Part shown: piece by piece, positions 33,103-42,893 of the stretch | How positions within the stretch are numbered: the stretch's first letter is position 1 | Layout: every line of letters starts with the position of its first letter | Assembly (NCBI RefSeq): GCF_000321045.1 | Contig: NZ_HE578948.1 | Location: 103,829-167,828 of the forward strand | Direction of reading: 5' to 3' | From: Phytobacter massiliensis JC163 | GTDB taxonomy: Bacteria > Pseudomonadota > Gammaproteobacteria > Enterobacterales > Enterobacteriaceae | Length of the DNA: 64,000 nt | The notes under the pieces: model-generated | The model's database searches: none | Told to the model about the DNA's origin: nothing | Seen by the model: only the letters and a program-made list of their open reading frames with translations | Program-made: the position numbers and the translations under genes

Positions 33103-34008
33103 ATGAAAAAATTCAGGGGAATTATTCCGCCGGTCTCAAGCACCTTTGATAACGACGGAAATATCGATAAAACCGCAATGAAAGAAGTCGCCGATTATCT
33201 GATTAAAAAAGGCGTCGACGGGCTGTTTTATCTGGGTACCGGCGGCGAATTCAGCCAGATGAACGCCACCCAGCGCATGGCGTTAGCCGAAGCGGCTATC
33301 GGCATTGCTGACAAGCGTGTTCCGGTATTGATTGGCGTCGGGTCGACCTCCACTGACGAAGCGGTTGAACTGGCGAAACATGCCGAAGCCAACGGTGCGG
33401 ACGGCATCGTCGTTATCAACCCTTACTACTGGAAAGTCGCTGCCCATAACCTGGATGATTATTACCACCGTATCGCCAGCAGCGTCAGTCTGCCGGTCAT
33501 TATCTATAACTTCCCTGGGCTTACCGGGCAGGATTTAACGCCCGAGATCGTGAAACGACTGGTATTGCAGAACGACAATATCGTCGGCATCAAAGACACC
33601 ATCGACAGCGTGGGCCACCTGCGCGCCATGATCAATACCGTCAAAGCCGTGCGCCCGGACTTTTCTGTGTTCTGCGGTTTCGATGATCACCTGCTCAATA
33701 CGCTGCTGCTGGGCGGCGACGGCGCGATTACCGCCAGCGCCAACTTTGCGCCGGAATTATCCGTCGGTATCTATCGCGCCTGGCAGGAAAATGACCTCGC
33801 TACAGCCGCCACGCTCAATAAAAAACTGCTGCAGCTGCCTGCGATTTACGCGCTGGAAACACCGTTCGTCTCGCTTATTAAATATGCCATGCAGTGCGTC
33901 GGTCTGAAGGTAAATACCCGCTGCCTGCCGCCCATCCTTGACGCATCGGACGAGGCTAAAAAGAGCGTTCGTGAACTGTTAGCCGCGCAGGACATTATGA
34001 ATTCATAG
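33103..34008 (+). CDS. yjhH: 2-dehydro-3-deoxy-D-pentonate/gluconate aldolase (YjhH/YagE)
   Basis: 301 residues of the DapA/NAL class I aldolase family. The Schiff-base Lys is in 'GIKDTID' (K164) and the partner Tyr in 'IIYNFPGLTGQDL' (Y135); 'FYLGTGGEFSQM' is the substrate-carboxylate motif. Text comparison from memory fits E. coli YjhH/YagE very well. It cleaves 2-dehydro-3-deoxy-D-pentonate, the product of xylonate dehydratase, to pyruvate and glycolaldehyde. It is followed by the dehydratase gene with an 8-base gap. Confidence 0.92.
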   Translation: MKKFRGIIPPVSSTFDNDGNIDKTAMKEVADYLIKKGVDGLFYLGTGGEFSQMNATQRMALAEAAIGIADKRVPVLIGVGSTSTDEAVELAKHAEANGADGIVVINPYYWKVAAHNLDDYYHRIASSVSLPVIIYNFPGLTGQDLTPEIVKRLVLQNDNIVGIKDTIDSVGHLRAMINTVKAVRPDFSVFCGFDDHLLNTLLLGGDGAITASANFAPELSVGIYRAWQENDLATAATLNKKLLQLPAIYALETPFVSLIKYAMQCVGLKVNTRCLPPILDASDEAKKSVRELLAAQDIMNS

Positions 34009-34016
34009 GGGGTCGT

Positions 34017-35981
34017 ATGTCTGTAAGCGCTATTTTTGATGATGATAACCGGGATATTTACCGGGTCAGAACGCACGCCGCCGGTCCGCAGGGTGAATTG
34101 CCGCTGACGGCAGAGATGCTTATCAATCGCCCCAGCGGCGATATTTTCGGGATGACCATGAATGCCGGGATGGGCTGGGCGCCGGATGAACTGAACCGCG
34201 ACGGGATTTTGCTGCTGAGCACCCTGGGCGGGCTGCGCGGGCCGGAAGGAAAACCTGTCGCGCTGGCGCTGCATCAGGGGCATTACGAGCTGGATATCCA
34301 GATGAAGGCGGCGGCGGACGTTATCAAAACCCACAATGCGCTGCCTTATGCGGTATACGTCTCTGACCCCTGTGACGGGCGTACTCAGGGCACGACTGGC
34401 ATGTTTGACTCCCTGCCGTACCGCAATGATGCCTCGATGGTGATGCGCCGTCTGATCCGTTCCCTGCCGGACGCCAAAGCGGTAATCGGCGTGGCGACCT
34501 GCGATAAAGGGCTTCCCGCCACGATGATGGCGCTGGCTTCTCAGCACCATAAAGCAACGGTGCTGATCCCCGGCGGGGCGACCCTGCCGGCGTTGCACGG
34601 TGAAGATAACGGCAAGGTTCAGACCATTGGCGCACGCTTCGCCAACGGCGAACTGACGCTACAGGGGGCGCGTCAGGCAGGTTGTAAAGCCTGCGCCTCG
34701 TCCGGCGGCGGCTGTCAGTTCCTGGGTACGGCAGGCACCTCGCAGGTGGTCGCCGAAGGGCTGGGGCTGGCTATTCCCCATTCCGCGCTTGCGCCTTCCG
34801 GCGAACCGGTCTGGCAGGAGATCGCCCGCGCTTCGGCTCGTGCCGCGCTGCAGCTGTGCCAGAAAGGGATCACGACGAAAGATATCCTTACCGATAAAGC
34901 CTTTGAGAACGCCATGATGGTACATGCGGCGTTTGGCGGCTCGACGAACCTGCTGCTGCATATCCCGGCGATTGCCCATCAGGCGGGGTGCCATATCCCA
35001 ACGGTGGAGGACTGGATACGCATTAACAAACAGGTGCCGCGGTTGGTGAGCGTGCTGCCAAACGGGCCGGTTTATCACCCCACGGTCAACGCCTTTATGG
35101 CGGGCGGCGTGCCGGAAGTGATGCTCCACCTGCGCAGCCTGGGGCTGCTGCATGAAGAGGTGATGACGGTAACCGGCAATACGCTGAAAGAGAATCTCGA
35201 CTGGTGGGAGCAGTCCGAGCGTCGCCAGCGCTTCAAAGCGCTGCTGCTTGAACAAGAGCAGGTGGCGGCGGAAGAGGTCATCATGTCGCCTCAGCAGGCC
35301 GCGCGCCGCGGGCTGACTTCAACCATCACCTTCCCGGTGGGCAATATCGCCCCGGAAGGCTCAGTGATTAAATCTACCGCCATTGATGCCTCGGTAATCA
35401 ATGAAGAGGGCGTCTACTACCATAAAGGCGCGGCGAAGGTTTATCTCTCTGAGAAGGCGGCAATTTACGATATCAAGCACGACAAAATTAAAGCGGGCGA
35501 TATTCTGGTGATTATCGGCGCAGGCCCATCCGGCACGGGAATGGAAGAGACGTACCAGGTGACCAGCGCGTTGAAACACCTTTCTTACGGTAAGCATGTC
35601 TCGCTGATTACCGATGCCCGTTTCTCCGGCGTTTCAACCGGCGCTTGTATTGGTCACGTCGGGCCAGAGGCATTAGCGGGTGGCCCTATTGGTAAATTAC
35701 GCACCGGGGATATTGTTGAAATTAAAATCGACTGCAAACAGCTACAGGGGGAGGTCAATTTCTTAGGAACAGATTCAGATGCGTTACCTTCGCGTGAAGA
35801 GGCGACCGCACTTTTAAATGCCCGCAGCAGCCATCCGGACTTAATGCCGGACCCGGAATTACCGGAGGATACCCGCCTTTGGGCGATGCTGCAGGCAGTG
35901 AGCGGCGGCACCTGGCGCGGCTGTATTTATGACGTCAATAAAATAAGTGAAGCACTACAAAATATTATTAATAAGCCCTGA
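34017..35981 (+). CDS. yjhG: D-xylonate dehydratase (YjhG/YagF)
   Basis: 654 residues of the IlvD/Edd dehydratase family, matching E. coli YjhG across its length ('LPLTAEMLINRPSGDIFGMT' and 'FGGSTNLLLHIPAIAHQAG'). Cysteines expected to hold the iron-sulphur cluster are present in 'SDPCDGR', 'VATCDKG' and 'KACASSGGGCQFLG'. It removes water from D-xylonate (and perhaps galactonate or similar aldonates) to give 2-dehydro-3-deoxy-D-pentonate. It lies between the aldolase and permease genes in a four-gene operon. Confidence 0.95.
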   Translation: MSVSAIFDDDNRDIYRVRTHAAGPQGELPLTAEMLINRPSGDIFGMTMNAGMGWAPDELNRDGILLLSTLGGLRGPEGKPVALALHQGHYELDIQMKAAADVIKTHNALPYAVYVSDPCDGRTQGTTGMFDSLPYRNDASMVMRRLIRSLPDAKAVIGVATCDKGLPATMMALASQHHKATVLIPGGATLPALHGEDNGKVQTIGARFANGELTLQGARQAGCKACASSGGGCQFLGTAGTSQVVAEGLGLAIPHSALAPSGEPVWQEIARASARAALQLCQKGITTKDILTDKAFENAMMVHAAFGGSTNLLLHIPAIAHQAGCHIPTVEDWIRINKQVPRLVSVLPNGPVYHPTVNAFMAGGVPEVMLHLRSLGLLHEEVMTVTGNTLKENLDWWEQSERRQRFKALLLEQEQVAAEEVIMSPQQAARRGLTSTITFPVGNIAPEGSVIKSTAIDASVINEEGVYYHKGAAKVYLSEKAAIYDIKHDKIKAGDILVIIGAGPSGTGMEETYQVTSALKHLSYGKHVSLITDARFSGVSTGACIGHVGPEALAGGPIGKLRTGDIVEIKIDCKQLQGEVNFLGTDSDALPSREEATALLNARSSHPDLMPDPELPEDTRLWAMLQAVSGGTWRGCIYDVNKISEALQNIINKP

Positions 35982-36010
35982 AAGAAATAAGAACATCTAA
36001 CCGTTAATTC

Positions 36011-36037
36011 TTTGGCTGCCTGAGGCAGACAGCCGAA
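36011..36037 (+). other. Intercistronic hairpin before yjhF
   Basis: TTTGGCTG (36011-36018) can pair with CAGCCGAA (36030-36037) in the 90-base gap between yjhG and yjhF. There is no T run, so it is probably an mRNA-processing or stability element rather than a terminator. Confidence 0.4.
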
Positions 36038-36071
36038 GGATAATATCTGCATTCAGGAATGAGAGGATTTT

Positions 36072-37421
36072 ATGCCACTATTAATCGTCGTGGCAGGTAT
36101 TGCTGTACTCCTGCTTTTAACCATAAGAATTAAATTAAATACCTTTGTTTCGTTAATTATTGTTTCTCTCGGTGTCGCCATCGCCAGTGGAATGGATTTG
36201 AATAAGGTCGTTGTCTCGGTGGAATCCGGCCTTGGCGGGACTTTAGGCCATATTGGATTGATATTTGGCTTTGGCGTCATGCTGGGGCGGCTGTTGTCCG
36301 ACGCGGGCGGCGCGCAGCGTATCGCCCTGACGATGCTGAAATATTTCGGCGCCAGAAAGCTCGACTGGGCGGTGGTCTGCTCCGCCTTTATCGTCGGGAT
36401 TGCCCTCTTCTTTGAAGTGGGTCTGATTCTGCTGGTGCCGATTATCTTCGCCATCGCCCGTGAGGCCAAAATCTCGCCGATGTATATGTGCGTGCCGATG
36501 CTCTCCGGTTTGCTGGTGGCCCACGGGTTCCTGCCGCCGCACCCCGGCCCGACCGTTATCGCCAGAGAATATGGCGCTGATGTCGGCATGGTGTTGATTT
36601 ACGGGATTATCGTGGGTATTCCGACCTTTATTCTCTGCGGCCCGCTGCTGAATAAAGTGTGCCAGCGCCTGATCCCGGACGCGTTTAAAAAAGAGGGCAA
36701 TATTGCTTCTCTCGGCGCGACAAAAAGTTTTACTGAAAGCGAAATGCCCGGTTTTGGCATCAGCTTTTTAACCGCCATGCTGCCGGTTATTCTGATGGCG
36801 CTGGTTACCATTATGCAGATGGCCCGCCCGAAAGACGCAGGCGACCCGGGCATGCTGTATAACGTGTTCCTGTTTTTGGGGAACTCCACCATTGCGATGC
36901 TGATCTCGTTGCTGTTTGCGATTTACACGATGGGCGTGGGCCGCGGGAAAACCATTGTGGAGCTGATGGATTCCTGTGGTAAAGCCATTGCCGGTATCGC
37001 TGGCCTGCTGTTGATCATCGGTGGCGGCGGCGCTTTCAAGCAGGTGCTGATCGACTCCGGCGTCGGCCAGTATATCTCGACGCTGGTGTCAGGGATGGAT
37101 ATCAACCCGATCCTGATGGCGTGGGGCGTGGCGGCCTTCCTGCGTATTTGCCTCGGGTCGGCGACGGTAGCGGCAATTTCCACCGCCGGGCTGGTGATCC
37201 CGCTGCTGTCCGCCCATCCGAATATTAACCTGGCGTTAATTACCCTGGCGACAGGCGCAGGCTCCTGTATCTGTTCTCACGTCAATGACGCCAGCTTCTG
37301 GATGATTAAGGACTTTTTCGGCCTGACCACCAAGGAGACGCTGCTCTCCTGGACGCTGATGTCGACCCTGCTCTCCATTTGCGGCTTGCTGTTTATCCTG
37401 TTGGCCAGCATGGTGATATAA
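36072..37421 (+). CDS. yjhF: GntP-family aldonate permease (YjhF-like)
   Basis: A 449-residue inner-membrane transporter of the GntP family with about 12-14 hydrophobic segments. '[20 protein letters not shown]', '[18 protein letters not shown]' and '[19 protein letters not shown]' are highly conserved in gluconate and idonate permeases. As the last gene of yjhIHGF it probably imports D-xylonate by proton symport. GAGAGGA precedes the start. Confidence 0.9.
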   Translation: MPLLIVVAGIAVLLLLTIRIKLNTFVSLIIVSLGVAIASGMDLNKVVVSVESGLGGTLGHIGLIFGFGVMLGRLLSDAGGAQRIALTMLKYFGARKLDWAVVCSAFIVGIALFFEVGLILLVPIIFAIAREAKISPMYMCVPMLSGLLVAHGFLPPHPGPTVIAREYGADVGMVLIYGIIVGIPTFILCGPLLNKVCQRLIPDAFKKEGNIASLGATKSFTESEMPGFGISFLTAMLPVILMALVTIMQMARPKDAGDPGMLYNVFLFLGNSTIAMLISLLFAIYTMGVGRGKTIVELMDSCGKAIAGIAGLLLIIGGGGAFKQVLIDSGVGQYISTLVSGMDINPILMAWGVAAFLRICLGSATVAAISTAGLVIPLLSAHPNINLALITLATGAGSCICSHVNDASFWMIKDFFGLTTKETLLSWTLMSTLLSICGLLFILLASMVI

Positions 37422-37429
37422 CGCTGCCG

Positions 37430-37493
37430 CCGGTGCGCTGCGCTTACCGGAGCTACGATGGGTAGCCCGGATAAGCGTCAGCGCATCCGGGGC
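37430..37493. repeat. BIME (paired REP sequences)
   Basis: GCTTACCGGAGC, then AGCCCGGATAAGCG facing GCGCATCCGGGG, after yjhF and before yidA. Confidence 0.6.
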
Positions 37494-37615
37494 CGTTCCC
37501 CTGCGGAAAGAGGAAGCGGCACCTTTTTCCTATCCTCCTTTACCGCCACGGCTTTGCTGTTTTTTGAACTAAATCGCGTTAGCATGAGGAAGGACTCATT
37601 TCACCCGGGGATCTC

Positions 37616-38428
37616 ATGGCTATCAAACTTATTGCAATCGATATGGACGGCACCTTGCTGCTGCCTGACCACACTATTTCTCCTGCGGTTAAAAACGCGA
37701 TTACCGCGGCGCGCGAACGTGGGGTGAATGTGGTGCTGACCACCGGCCGCCCTTACGCCGGGGTGCAGTCCTACCTGAAAGAGCTGCATATGGAAGGGGA
37801 AGGGGATTACTGCATCACCTACAATGGCGCGTTAGTGCAGAACGCCAGCGATGGCAGCACGGTCGCGCAAACGGCGCTGAGCTATGATGACTACCGCTAT
37901 CTGGAGAAACTCTCCCGCGAGGTGGGCTCGCACTTCCACGCCCTCGATCGCAACACCCTCTATACCGCTAACCGCGATATCAGCTACTACACCGTGCACG
38001 AATCTTATGTCGCCACTATTCCGCTGGTCTTCTGCGAAGCGGAGAAGATGGACCCGAACACGCAGTTCCTGAAAGTGATGATGATCGACGAGCCGGAAAT
38101 TCTCGATAAAGCCATCGCCCGCATTCCGGACGAGGTGAAAGAGAAGTACACGGTGCTGAAAAGCGCGCCGTACTTCCTGGAGATACTTGATAAACGGGTC
38201 AACAAAGGCACGGGGGTGAAATCGCTGGCCGATGCGCTGAACATCACGCCGGACGAGATAATGACCCTTGGCGATCAGGAAAACGACATCGCGATGATTG
38301 AGTACGCCGGGCTTGGCGTGGCGATGGATAACGCCATCCCTTCGGTAAAAGAGGTGGCCAATTTCGTGACCAAATCCAACCTTGAAGATGGCGTGGCTTA
38401 CGCCATTGAGAAATTTGTCCTGAACTGA
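37616..38428 (+). CDS. yidA: Sugar phosphatase YidA (HAD, Cof type)
   Basis: 270 residues, same length as E. coli YidA. HAD motif I 'AIDMDGTLL' has the nucleophile Asp 9 and Asp 11. 'TTGRPYAG' is motif II, and 'ILDKRVNKGTGVKSLADAL' and 'MTLGDQENDIAMIEYAG' are motifs III and IV. The cap domain of Cof type lies at about residues 85-190. The enzyme hydrolyses sugar phosphates such as erythrose 4-phosphate and alpha-glucose 1-phosphate. In E. coli it borders the dgo operon as here, but on its other side it meets yidB and gyrB, which are absent; yjhF takes that place. Confidence 0.95.
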   Translation: MAIKLIAIDMDGTLLLPDHTISPAVKNAITAARERGVNVVLTTGRPYAGVQSYLKELHMEGEGDYCITYNGALVQNASDGSTVAQTALSYDDYRYLEKLSREVGSHFHALDRNTLYTANRDISYYTVHESYVATIPLVFCEAEKMDPNTQFLKVMMIDEPEILDKAIARIPDEVKEKYTVLKSAPYFLEILDKRVNKGTGVKSLADALNITPDEIMTLGDQENDIAMIEYAGLGVAMDNAIPSVKEVANFVTKSNLEDGVAYAIEKFVLN

Positions 38429-38434
38429 TGTTCG

Positions 38435-38454
38435 CGGGCAGGCTCGCCTGCCCG
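38435..38454. terminator. Hairpin between convergent yidA and yidX
   Basis: CGGGCAGG (38435-38442) and CCTGCCCG (38447-38454) with a 4-base loop, in the 26-base gap between the convergent genes. No T run on either side, so it is only a probable transcription barrier. Confidence 0.5.
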
Positions 38455-39111
38455 TTACTGACGATAGATAATTTGCACCGCAATGAATTGCAGCGGCGCG
38501 GTAACCAGATCCAGCGTCAGCGTGACGGGAAGCAGAACGGTTTTCACGCCGTCTGATAACCCTATGTGGGAGTGATATTCATAGAACCCCACGGTGAAAG
38601 GGTGATAAAAGGCCAGCATCTGCATGCTGCTCTCGTTGTCGCCTTTCTTATGAATAGTGCCCTGCAAAGAGGAGACCTTATAAGAGCAAATCTTCGATTC
38701 GCAGTTAAAACCGTATCCCTCCGCCGCCTGTTTTTGCTCTGGCGTGGTCCAGCGATAGCTCAGCTCCAGCTCACCGCTAAACTTCTTCCTGTTGCCGCTT
38801 AAAACAAAACGCGCCTCTTTGGCGACCTGCAATTCATGCCTGTCGATAAGCGGGTCGGTAAGAATTTTGACGACATTATCGCCGCCAGCCGTCAGTAAAT
38901 AGTCAAACTCCTGCCCGATAAACACATACCCGCGCGTACCGTTGCTGTCCTGAGCCAGCGACATGCCGCGAATCGTATCCGTTTTCCACTTGTCTTTAGT
39001 GGTGCGAGGGCTTTTGGCCGTAAGCAGTGTATAGGACATGCAACCGGTCAGTGAAAGGCATAGCGAGGCGGTAACCAGTGTTCTTGCGAACCCTGAAGAA
39101 GATAAACGCAT
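38455..39111 (-). CDS. yidX: Putative lipoprotein YidX
   Basis: 218 residues. The N-terminal signal 'TLVTASLCLSLTGC' ends in a lipobox with the lipidated Cys at residue 24. The rest is a soluble envelope domain of unknown function, matching E. coli YidX in length and content as recalled ('GYVFIGQEFDYLLTAGGD'). It lies between yidA and dgoR, its known position, and is divergent from dgoR. Confidence 0.9.
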   Translation of the reverse strand: MRLSSSGFARTLVTASLCLSLTGCMSYTLLTAKSPRTTKDKWKTDTIRGMSLAQDSNGTRGYVFIGQEFDYLLTAGGDNVVKILTDPLIDRHELQVAKEARFVLSGNRKKFSGELELSYRWTTPEQKQAAEGYGFNCESKICSYKVSSLQGTIHKKGDNESSMQMLAFYHPFTVGFYEYHSHIGLSDGVKTVLLPVTLTLDLVTAPLQFIAVQIIYRQ

Positions 39112-39240
39112 AATTAGTCCATTAATAAAAAGCCAGTCCAGACCTCATCATACCGCCCAATCGCCCGCTGTAAATCGCAAGGTGCTGGTAAAATTAGAAA
39201 AAATCCTGATTAAGCCGTGCGCTACCTGCCTGTCCCCAGG

Positions 39241-39363
39241 CACAAAAAATTTCATTTTTGTGATCTGCTGTTCTTTTTGTGATCTAAATTGTAGTACAAC
39301 TCAATTGTGTTGTACTACATTGCACCCATAGCAATGATGAATGGCCTCACGTTAGTAGTACAA
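39241..39363. promoter_or_regulatory. dgo control region: CRP-like half-sites and DgoR operators
   Basis: TGTAGTACAA (39290-39299) and TTGTACTACA (39310-39319) form a perfect 10-bp inverted repeat with a 10-base spacer. GTAGTACAA recurs at 39355-39363, 65 bp after the first half. This agrees with the TTGTA-TACAA type of operator described for E. coli DgoR. Upstream, TGTGA occurs at 39259-39263 and 39278-39282, possible CRP contacts. CACAAAAA (39241-39248) and TTTTTGTG (39255-39262) form an additional inverted repeat. Confidence 0.7.
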
Positions 39364-39428
39364 AGTTGAGGCGGAATTCAGCGGCGACGGTAAAGTAGTG
39401 AAAGACATACAGAGCACAAGGACTCTCC

Positions 39429-40118
39429 ATGACTCTCAATAAAACCGATCGCATCGTTATTACGCTGGGCAGACAGATCGTTAGCGGAAAATACGTGCCC
39501 GGCTCGGCCCTCCCGGCAGAGGCCGAACTGTGCGAGGAGTTCGAAACTTCGCGCAACATTATCCGCGAGGTGTTTCGCTCGCTGATGGCGAAAAGGCTGG
39601 TTGAAATGAAACGCTATCGCGGCGCATTTGTCGCACCGCGCAACCAGTGGAACTACCTCGACACCGAGGTGCTGCAATGGGTGCTGGAAAATGACTACGA
39701 CCCCCGGCTTATCAGTGCGATGAGCGAGGTGCGTAACCTGGTAGAACCGGCCATTGCCCGCTGGGCGGCGGAACGGGCGACCTCCAGCGACCTGGCGCAG
39801 ATTGAAGCGGCGCTCAACGACATGATTGCCAACAACCAGGACCGGGATGCGTTCAATGAGGCGGATATTCGCTACCACGAAGCGGTGCTGGCTTCGGTGC
39901 ATAACCCGGTTTTGCAGCAGCTTAGCGTGGCGATCAGCTCGCTACAGCGGGCGGTATTTGAACGAACCTGGATGGGCGATGAGGGCAACATGCCGAAAAC
40001 GCTCCAGGAACATAAGGCGCTGTTCGATGCGATCCGGCATCAGGACAGCAATGCGGCAGAGCAGGCGGCGCTCACCATGATCGCCAGCTCGACACGAAGG
40101 CTTAAGGAATTCACATGA
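39429..40118 (+). CDS. dgoR: GntR/FadR-type repressor of D-galactonate operon
   Basis: 229 residues. The winged helix is at about 8-75 ('YVPGSALPAEAELCEEFETS', 'NIIREVFRSLMAKRLVEM') and the FCD effector domain at about 85-215, with 'RNLVEPAIARWAAERA' and 'EADIRYHEAVLASVHNP', including likely metal-binding residues. DgoR binds galactonate and represses the dgo operon. Its stop codon overlaps the dgoK start (ATGA), so the operon is dgoRKADT as in E. coli. Confidence 0.95.
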   Translation: MTLNKTDRIVITLGRQIVSGKYVPGSALPAEAELCEEFETSRNIIREVFRSLMAKRLVEMKRYRGAFVAPRNQWNYLDTEVLQWVLENDYDPRLISAMSEVRNLVEPAIARWAAERATSSDLAQIEAALNDMIANNQDRDAFNEADIRYHEAVLASVHNPVLQQLSVAISSLQRAVFERTWMGDEGNMPKTLQEHKALFDAIRHQDSNAAEQAALTMIASSTRRLKEFT

Positions 40119-41029
40119 CAGCTCGCTACATCGCAATCGACTGGGGATCAACCAATCTGCGCGCCTGGCTTTACCAGGGCGATACGTGCCTGGAGAGCAG
40201 GCAATCAGAGGCAGGCGTAACGCGCCTGAACGGCAAATCTCCGGCGGCGGTGTTAGCAGAAGTGACGGATGGCTGGCGCGACGGCGAAACAATGGTGGTA
40301 ATGGCGGGTATGGTCGGCAGCAACGTGGGCTGGAAAAATGTCCCCTACCTGTCGGTTCCAGTCCGTTTCGCCGACATTGGCCATCAGTTAACTGCCGTTG
40401 CCGACAATGTGTGGATCATTCCCGGTCTGAGCGTTTCGCGCGAGGATAACCGCAACGTGATGCGCGGCGAGGAGACTCAGCTGCTGGGTGCCCGCACCCT
40501 CTCGCCTTCTTCGGTCTATGTGATGCCCGGCACCCACTGTAAGTGGGTACACGCGGATAGCGCGCAAATCCACGATTTTCGCACCGTGATGACCGGCGAA
40601 CTGCACCATTTGCTGATGCATCACTCGCTCATTGGCGCAGGTTTGCCAGCGCAGGAGGCGTCCCCGGATGCCTTTGCCGCCGGGCTTGAGCGCGGTCTCG
40701 CCTCGCCCGATGTGCTGCCAAAACTGTTCGAAGTTCGCGCCGCCCACGTGCTGGGAAATCTCCCCCGCGAGCAGGTCAGCGAATTTTTATCCGGCCTGCT
40801 GATCGGCGCAGAAGTCGCCAGCCAGAGCGATTTTATCGCCGGCGAGCAGGCCATCACCCTCGTCGCGGGTTCATCGCTGACCGCACGTTACCGCCAGGCG
40901 TTCAGCGCCATTGGCCGGGACGTGCGGGCGGTGGAGGGCGACACGGCATTTCAGGCAGGAATACGCTTCATCATTCAGTCTGCCTCTTTGTTGGCTGCGC
41001 CAGCTCACCCCAGTCGCTTACCTCAGTAA
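40115..41029 (+). CDS. dgoK: 2-dehydro-3-deoxygalactonokinase
   Basis: 304 residues. It phosphorylates 2-dehydro-3-deoxy-D-galactonate with ATP. 'YIAIDWGSTNLRAWLYQGD' is the phosphate-1 region of the kinase fold and 'VMPGTHCKWV' and 'TVMTGELHHLLM' are conserved. The E. coli enzyme has about 292 residues and ends soon after 'TAFQAGIR'. Here the tail 'AAPAHPSRLPQ' is an extension encoded by a dispersed repeat (40991-41079) that also occurs after dgoD. Activity is probably unaffected since the extension follows the folded domain. Confidence 0.95.
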   Translation: MTARYIAIDWGSTNLRAWLYQGDTCLESRQSEAGVTRLNGKSPAAVLAEVTDGWRDGETMVVMAGMVGSNVGWKNVPYLSVPVRFADIGHQLTAVADNVWIIPGLSVSREDNRNVMRGEETQLLGARTLSPSSVYVMPGTHCKWVHADSAQIHDFRTVMTGELHHLLMHHSLIGAGLPAQEASPDAFAAGLERGLASPDVLPKLFEVRAAHVLGNLPREQVSEFLSGLLIGAEVASQSDFIAGEQAITLVAGSSLTARYRQAFSAIGRDVRAVEGDTAFQAGIRFIIQSASLLAAPAHPSRLPQ

Positions 41030-41079
41030 GTTCCTGGGGATTCACCGTCTTGCCGCCTCGACGCAGGCTAAATGATTTT
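40991..41079. repeat. Dispersed stem-loop repeat, copy 1 (dgoK end)
   Basis: Begins TTGGCTGCG and contains the nested inverted repeat CCCCAG-tcg-CTTAC...GTAAG-ttc-CTGGGG (41008-41040), then GGATTCACCGTCTTGCCGCC. The copy at 42894-42985 is clearly related. It supplies the end of the dgoK reading frame, including its stop. Confidence 0.75.
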
Positions 41080-41101
41080 GCGTAACAAAGGAGCATCGCT
41101 C

Positions 41102-41719
41102 ATGCAATGGCAAACTAATCTTCCCCTTATCGCGATCCTGCGCGGCATCACGCCGGACGAAGCCATCGCCCACGTGGGCGCGGTGCTTGACGCCGGATTC
41201 GACGCGGTAGAGATCCCGCTGAACTCCCCTGAATGGGAAAAAAGCATCCCCGCTGTTGTTCAGGCATATGGCGACCGGGCGCTCATCGGCGCGGGCACGG
41301 TATTAAAGCCGGAACAGGTAGACCAGCTTGCGCAGATGGGCTGCAAGCTTATCGTCACCCCCAATATTCAGCCGGAAGTGATCCGCCGCGCGGTGAGCTA
41401 CGGCATGACCGTCTGCCCCGGCTGCGCCACGGCGAGCGAAGCCTTCAACGCTCTGGAGGCGGGGGCGCAGGCGCTGAAAATCTTCCCCTCATCGGCATTT
41501 GGTCCGGCGTACATCAAGGCGCTGAAAGCGGTACTGCCGCCGGAAATCCCGGTCTTTGCCGTGGGCGGCGTCACCCCGGAGAACCTGGGGCAGTGGCTTG
41601 ACGCAGGCTGCGTTGGCGCAGGGCTGGGCAGCGATCTCTATCGCGCCGGGCAGACCGTAGAGCGCACCGCGCAGCAGGCAACCGCATTTGTTAAGGCGTA
41701 TCAAGAGGCAGCGAAATGA
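41102..41719 (+). CDS. dgoA: 2-dehydro-3-deoxy-6-phosphogalactonate aldolase
   Basis: 205 residues from the ATG at 41102 (AGGAG upstream), exactly the E. coli length; an ATG ten codons upstream lies in the repeat and is unlikely. It is a class I KDPG-type aldolase: Glu 37 in '[11 protein letters not shown]' and the Schiff-base Lys in '[13 protein letters not shown]'. It splits KDPGal into pyruvate and glyceraldehyde 3-phosphate. Its stop overlaps the dgoD start by four bases (ATGA). Confidence 0.96.
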   Translation: MQWQTNLPLIAILRGITPDEAIAHVGAVLDAGFDAVEIPLNSPEWEKSIPAVVQAYGDRALIGAGTVLKPEQVDQLAQMGCKLIVTPNIQPEVIRRAVSYGMTVCPGCATASEAFNALEAGAQALKIFPSSAFGPAYIKALKAVLPPEIPVFAVGGVTPENLGQWLDAGCVGAGLGSDLYRAGQTVERTAQQATAFVKAYQEAAK

Positions 41720-42864
41720 AAATAACCAAACTTACCACCTACCGTTTACCCCCGCGCTGGATGTTTTTGAAGATTGAAACCGACGAAGGCGTGGTCGGCT
41801 GGGGCGAGCCGGTGATCGAAGGGCGTGCGCGCACCGTCGAGGCCGCAGTGCATGAACTGGGCGAATTCCTGATTGGTCAGGACCCGGCCCGTATCAACGA
41901 TCTGTGGCAGGTGATGTACCGCGCCGGTTTTTATCGCGGCGGCCCAATCCTGATGAGCGCCATCGCCGGTATTGACCAGGCGCTGTGGGATATCAAAGGT
42001 AAAGTGCTGAACGCGCCGGTCTGGCAGCTGATGGGCGGCCTGGTGCGCGACAAAATTAAAGCCTACAGCTGGGTAGGCGGCGACCGTCCGGCGGAAGTGA
42101 TCGACGGCATCAACAAACTGCGCGGCATCGGCTTTGATACCTTCAAGCTCAACGGCTGTGAAGAGCTGGGGGTGATTGATGACTCCCGTAAAGTGGACGC
42201 TGCCGTAAACGTGGTGGCGCAAATCCGCGAAGCCTTCGGCTATGACATTGAGTTTGGTCTTGATTTCCACGGTCGCGTCAGCGCGCCGATGGCGAAAGTA
42301 TTAATTAAAGAGCTGGAGCCGTATCGTCCGCTGTTTATTGAAGAGCCGGTGCTGGCGGAGCAGGCGGAATATTATCCGAAGCTGGCGGCGCAGACCCACA
42401 TTCCTATCGCCGCCGGTGAGCGTATGTTCTCTCGCTTTGAGTTTAAGCGGGTGCTGGAAGCGGGCGGTCTGGCGATTCTGCAGCCGGATCTGTCACACGC
42501 GGGCGGTATCACCGAGTGCTACAAAATTGCCGGTATGGCCGAAGCCTATGATGTGGCGCTGGCGCCGCACTGCCCGCTGGGGCCGATCGCGCTTGCCGCC
42601 TGCCTGCACGTGGATTTTGTGTCGCGCAATGCGGTGTTCCAGGAGCAGAGCATGGGCATTCACTACAACCAGGGCGCGGAGCTGCTCGACTTTGTGAAAA
42701 ACAAAGAGGACTTCAGCATGGAAGGCGGTTTCTTTAAACCGTTAACGAAGCCGGGGCTGGGGGTAGAAATTGACGAAGCGCAGGTGATTGAGCGTAGTAA
42801 GAGCGCGCAGGACTGGCGTAATCCGTTGTGGCGGCATGCGGATGGCTCTGTAGCCGAATGGTGA
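41716..42864 (+). CDS. dgoD: D-galactonate dehydratase
   Basis: 382 residues of the enolase superfamily, the same as E. coli DgoD. The N-terminal capping domain (1-120) is followed by the barrel. Metal-binding and catalytic positions are visible in '[15 protein letters not shown]' (Asp), '[10 protein letters not shown]' (Glu), '[10 protein letters not shown]' (Glu), '[11 protein letters not shown]' (Asp) and '[10 protein letters not shown]' (His). It dehydrates D-galactonate to 2-dehydro-3-deoxygalactonate, the first step of the pathway. Confidence 0.97.
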   Translation: MKITKLTTYRLPPRWMFLKIETDEGVVGWGEPVIEGRARTVEAAVHELGEFLIGQDPARINDLWQVMYRAGFYRGGPILMSAIAGIDQALWDIKGKVLNAPVWQLMGGLVRDKIKAYSWVGGDRPAEVIDGINKLRGIGFDTFKLNGCEELGVIDDSRKVDAAVNVVAQIREAFGYDIEFGLDFHGRVSAPMAKVLIKELEPYRPLFIEEPVLAEQAEYYPKLAAQTHIPIAAGERMFSRFEFKRVLEAGGLAILQPDLSHAGGITECYKIAGMAEAYDVALAPHCPLGPIALAACLHVDFVSRNAVFQEQSMGIHYNQGAELLDFVKNKEDFSMEGGFFKPLTKPGLGVEIDEAQVIERSKSAQDWRNPLWRHADGSVAEW

Positions 42865-42893
42865 TGTCCGTCATACTTCGCGCCACAGGTGCG

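Noticed and set aside
41072-41101. Upstream ATG of dgoA at 41072
   Set aside because: It adds ten residues encoded by the dispersed repeat; the ATG at 41102 has the ribosome-binding site and the standard N-terminus.
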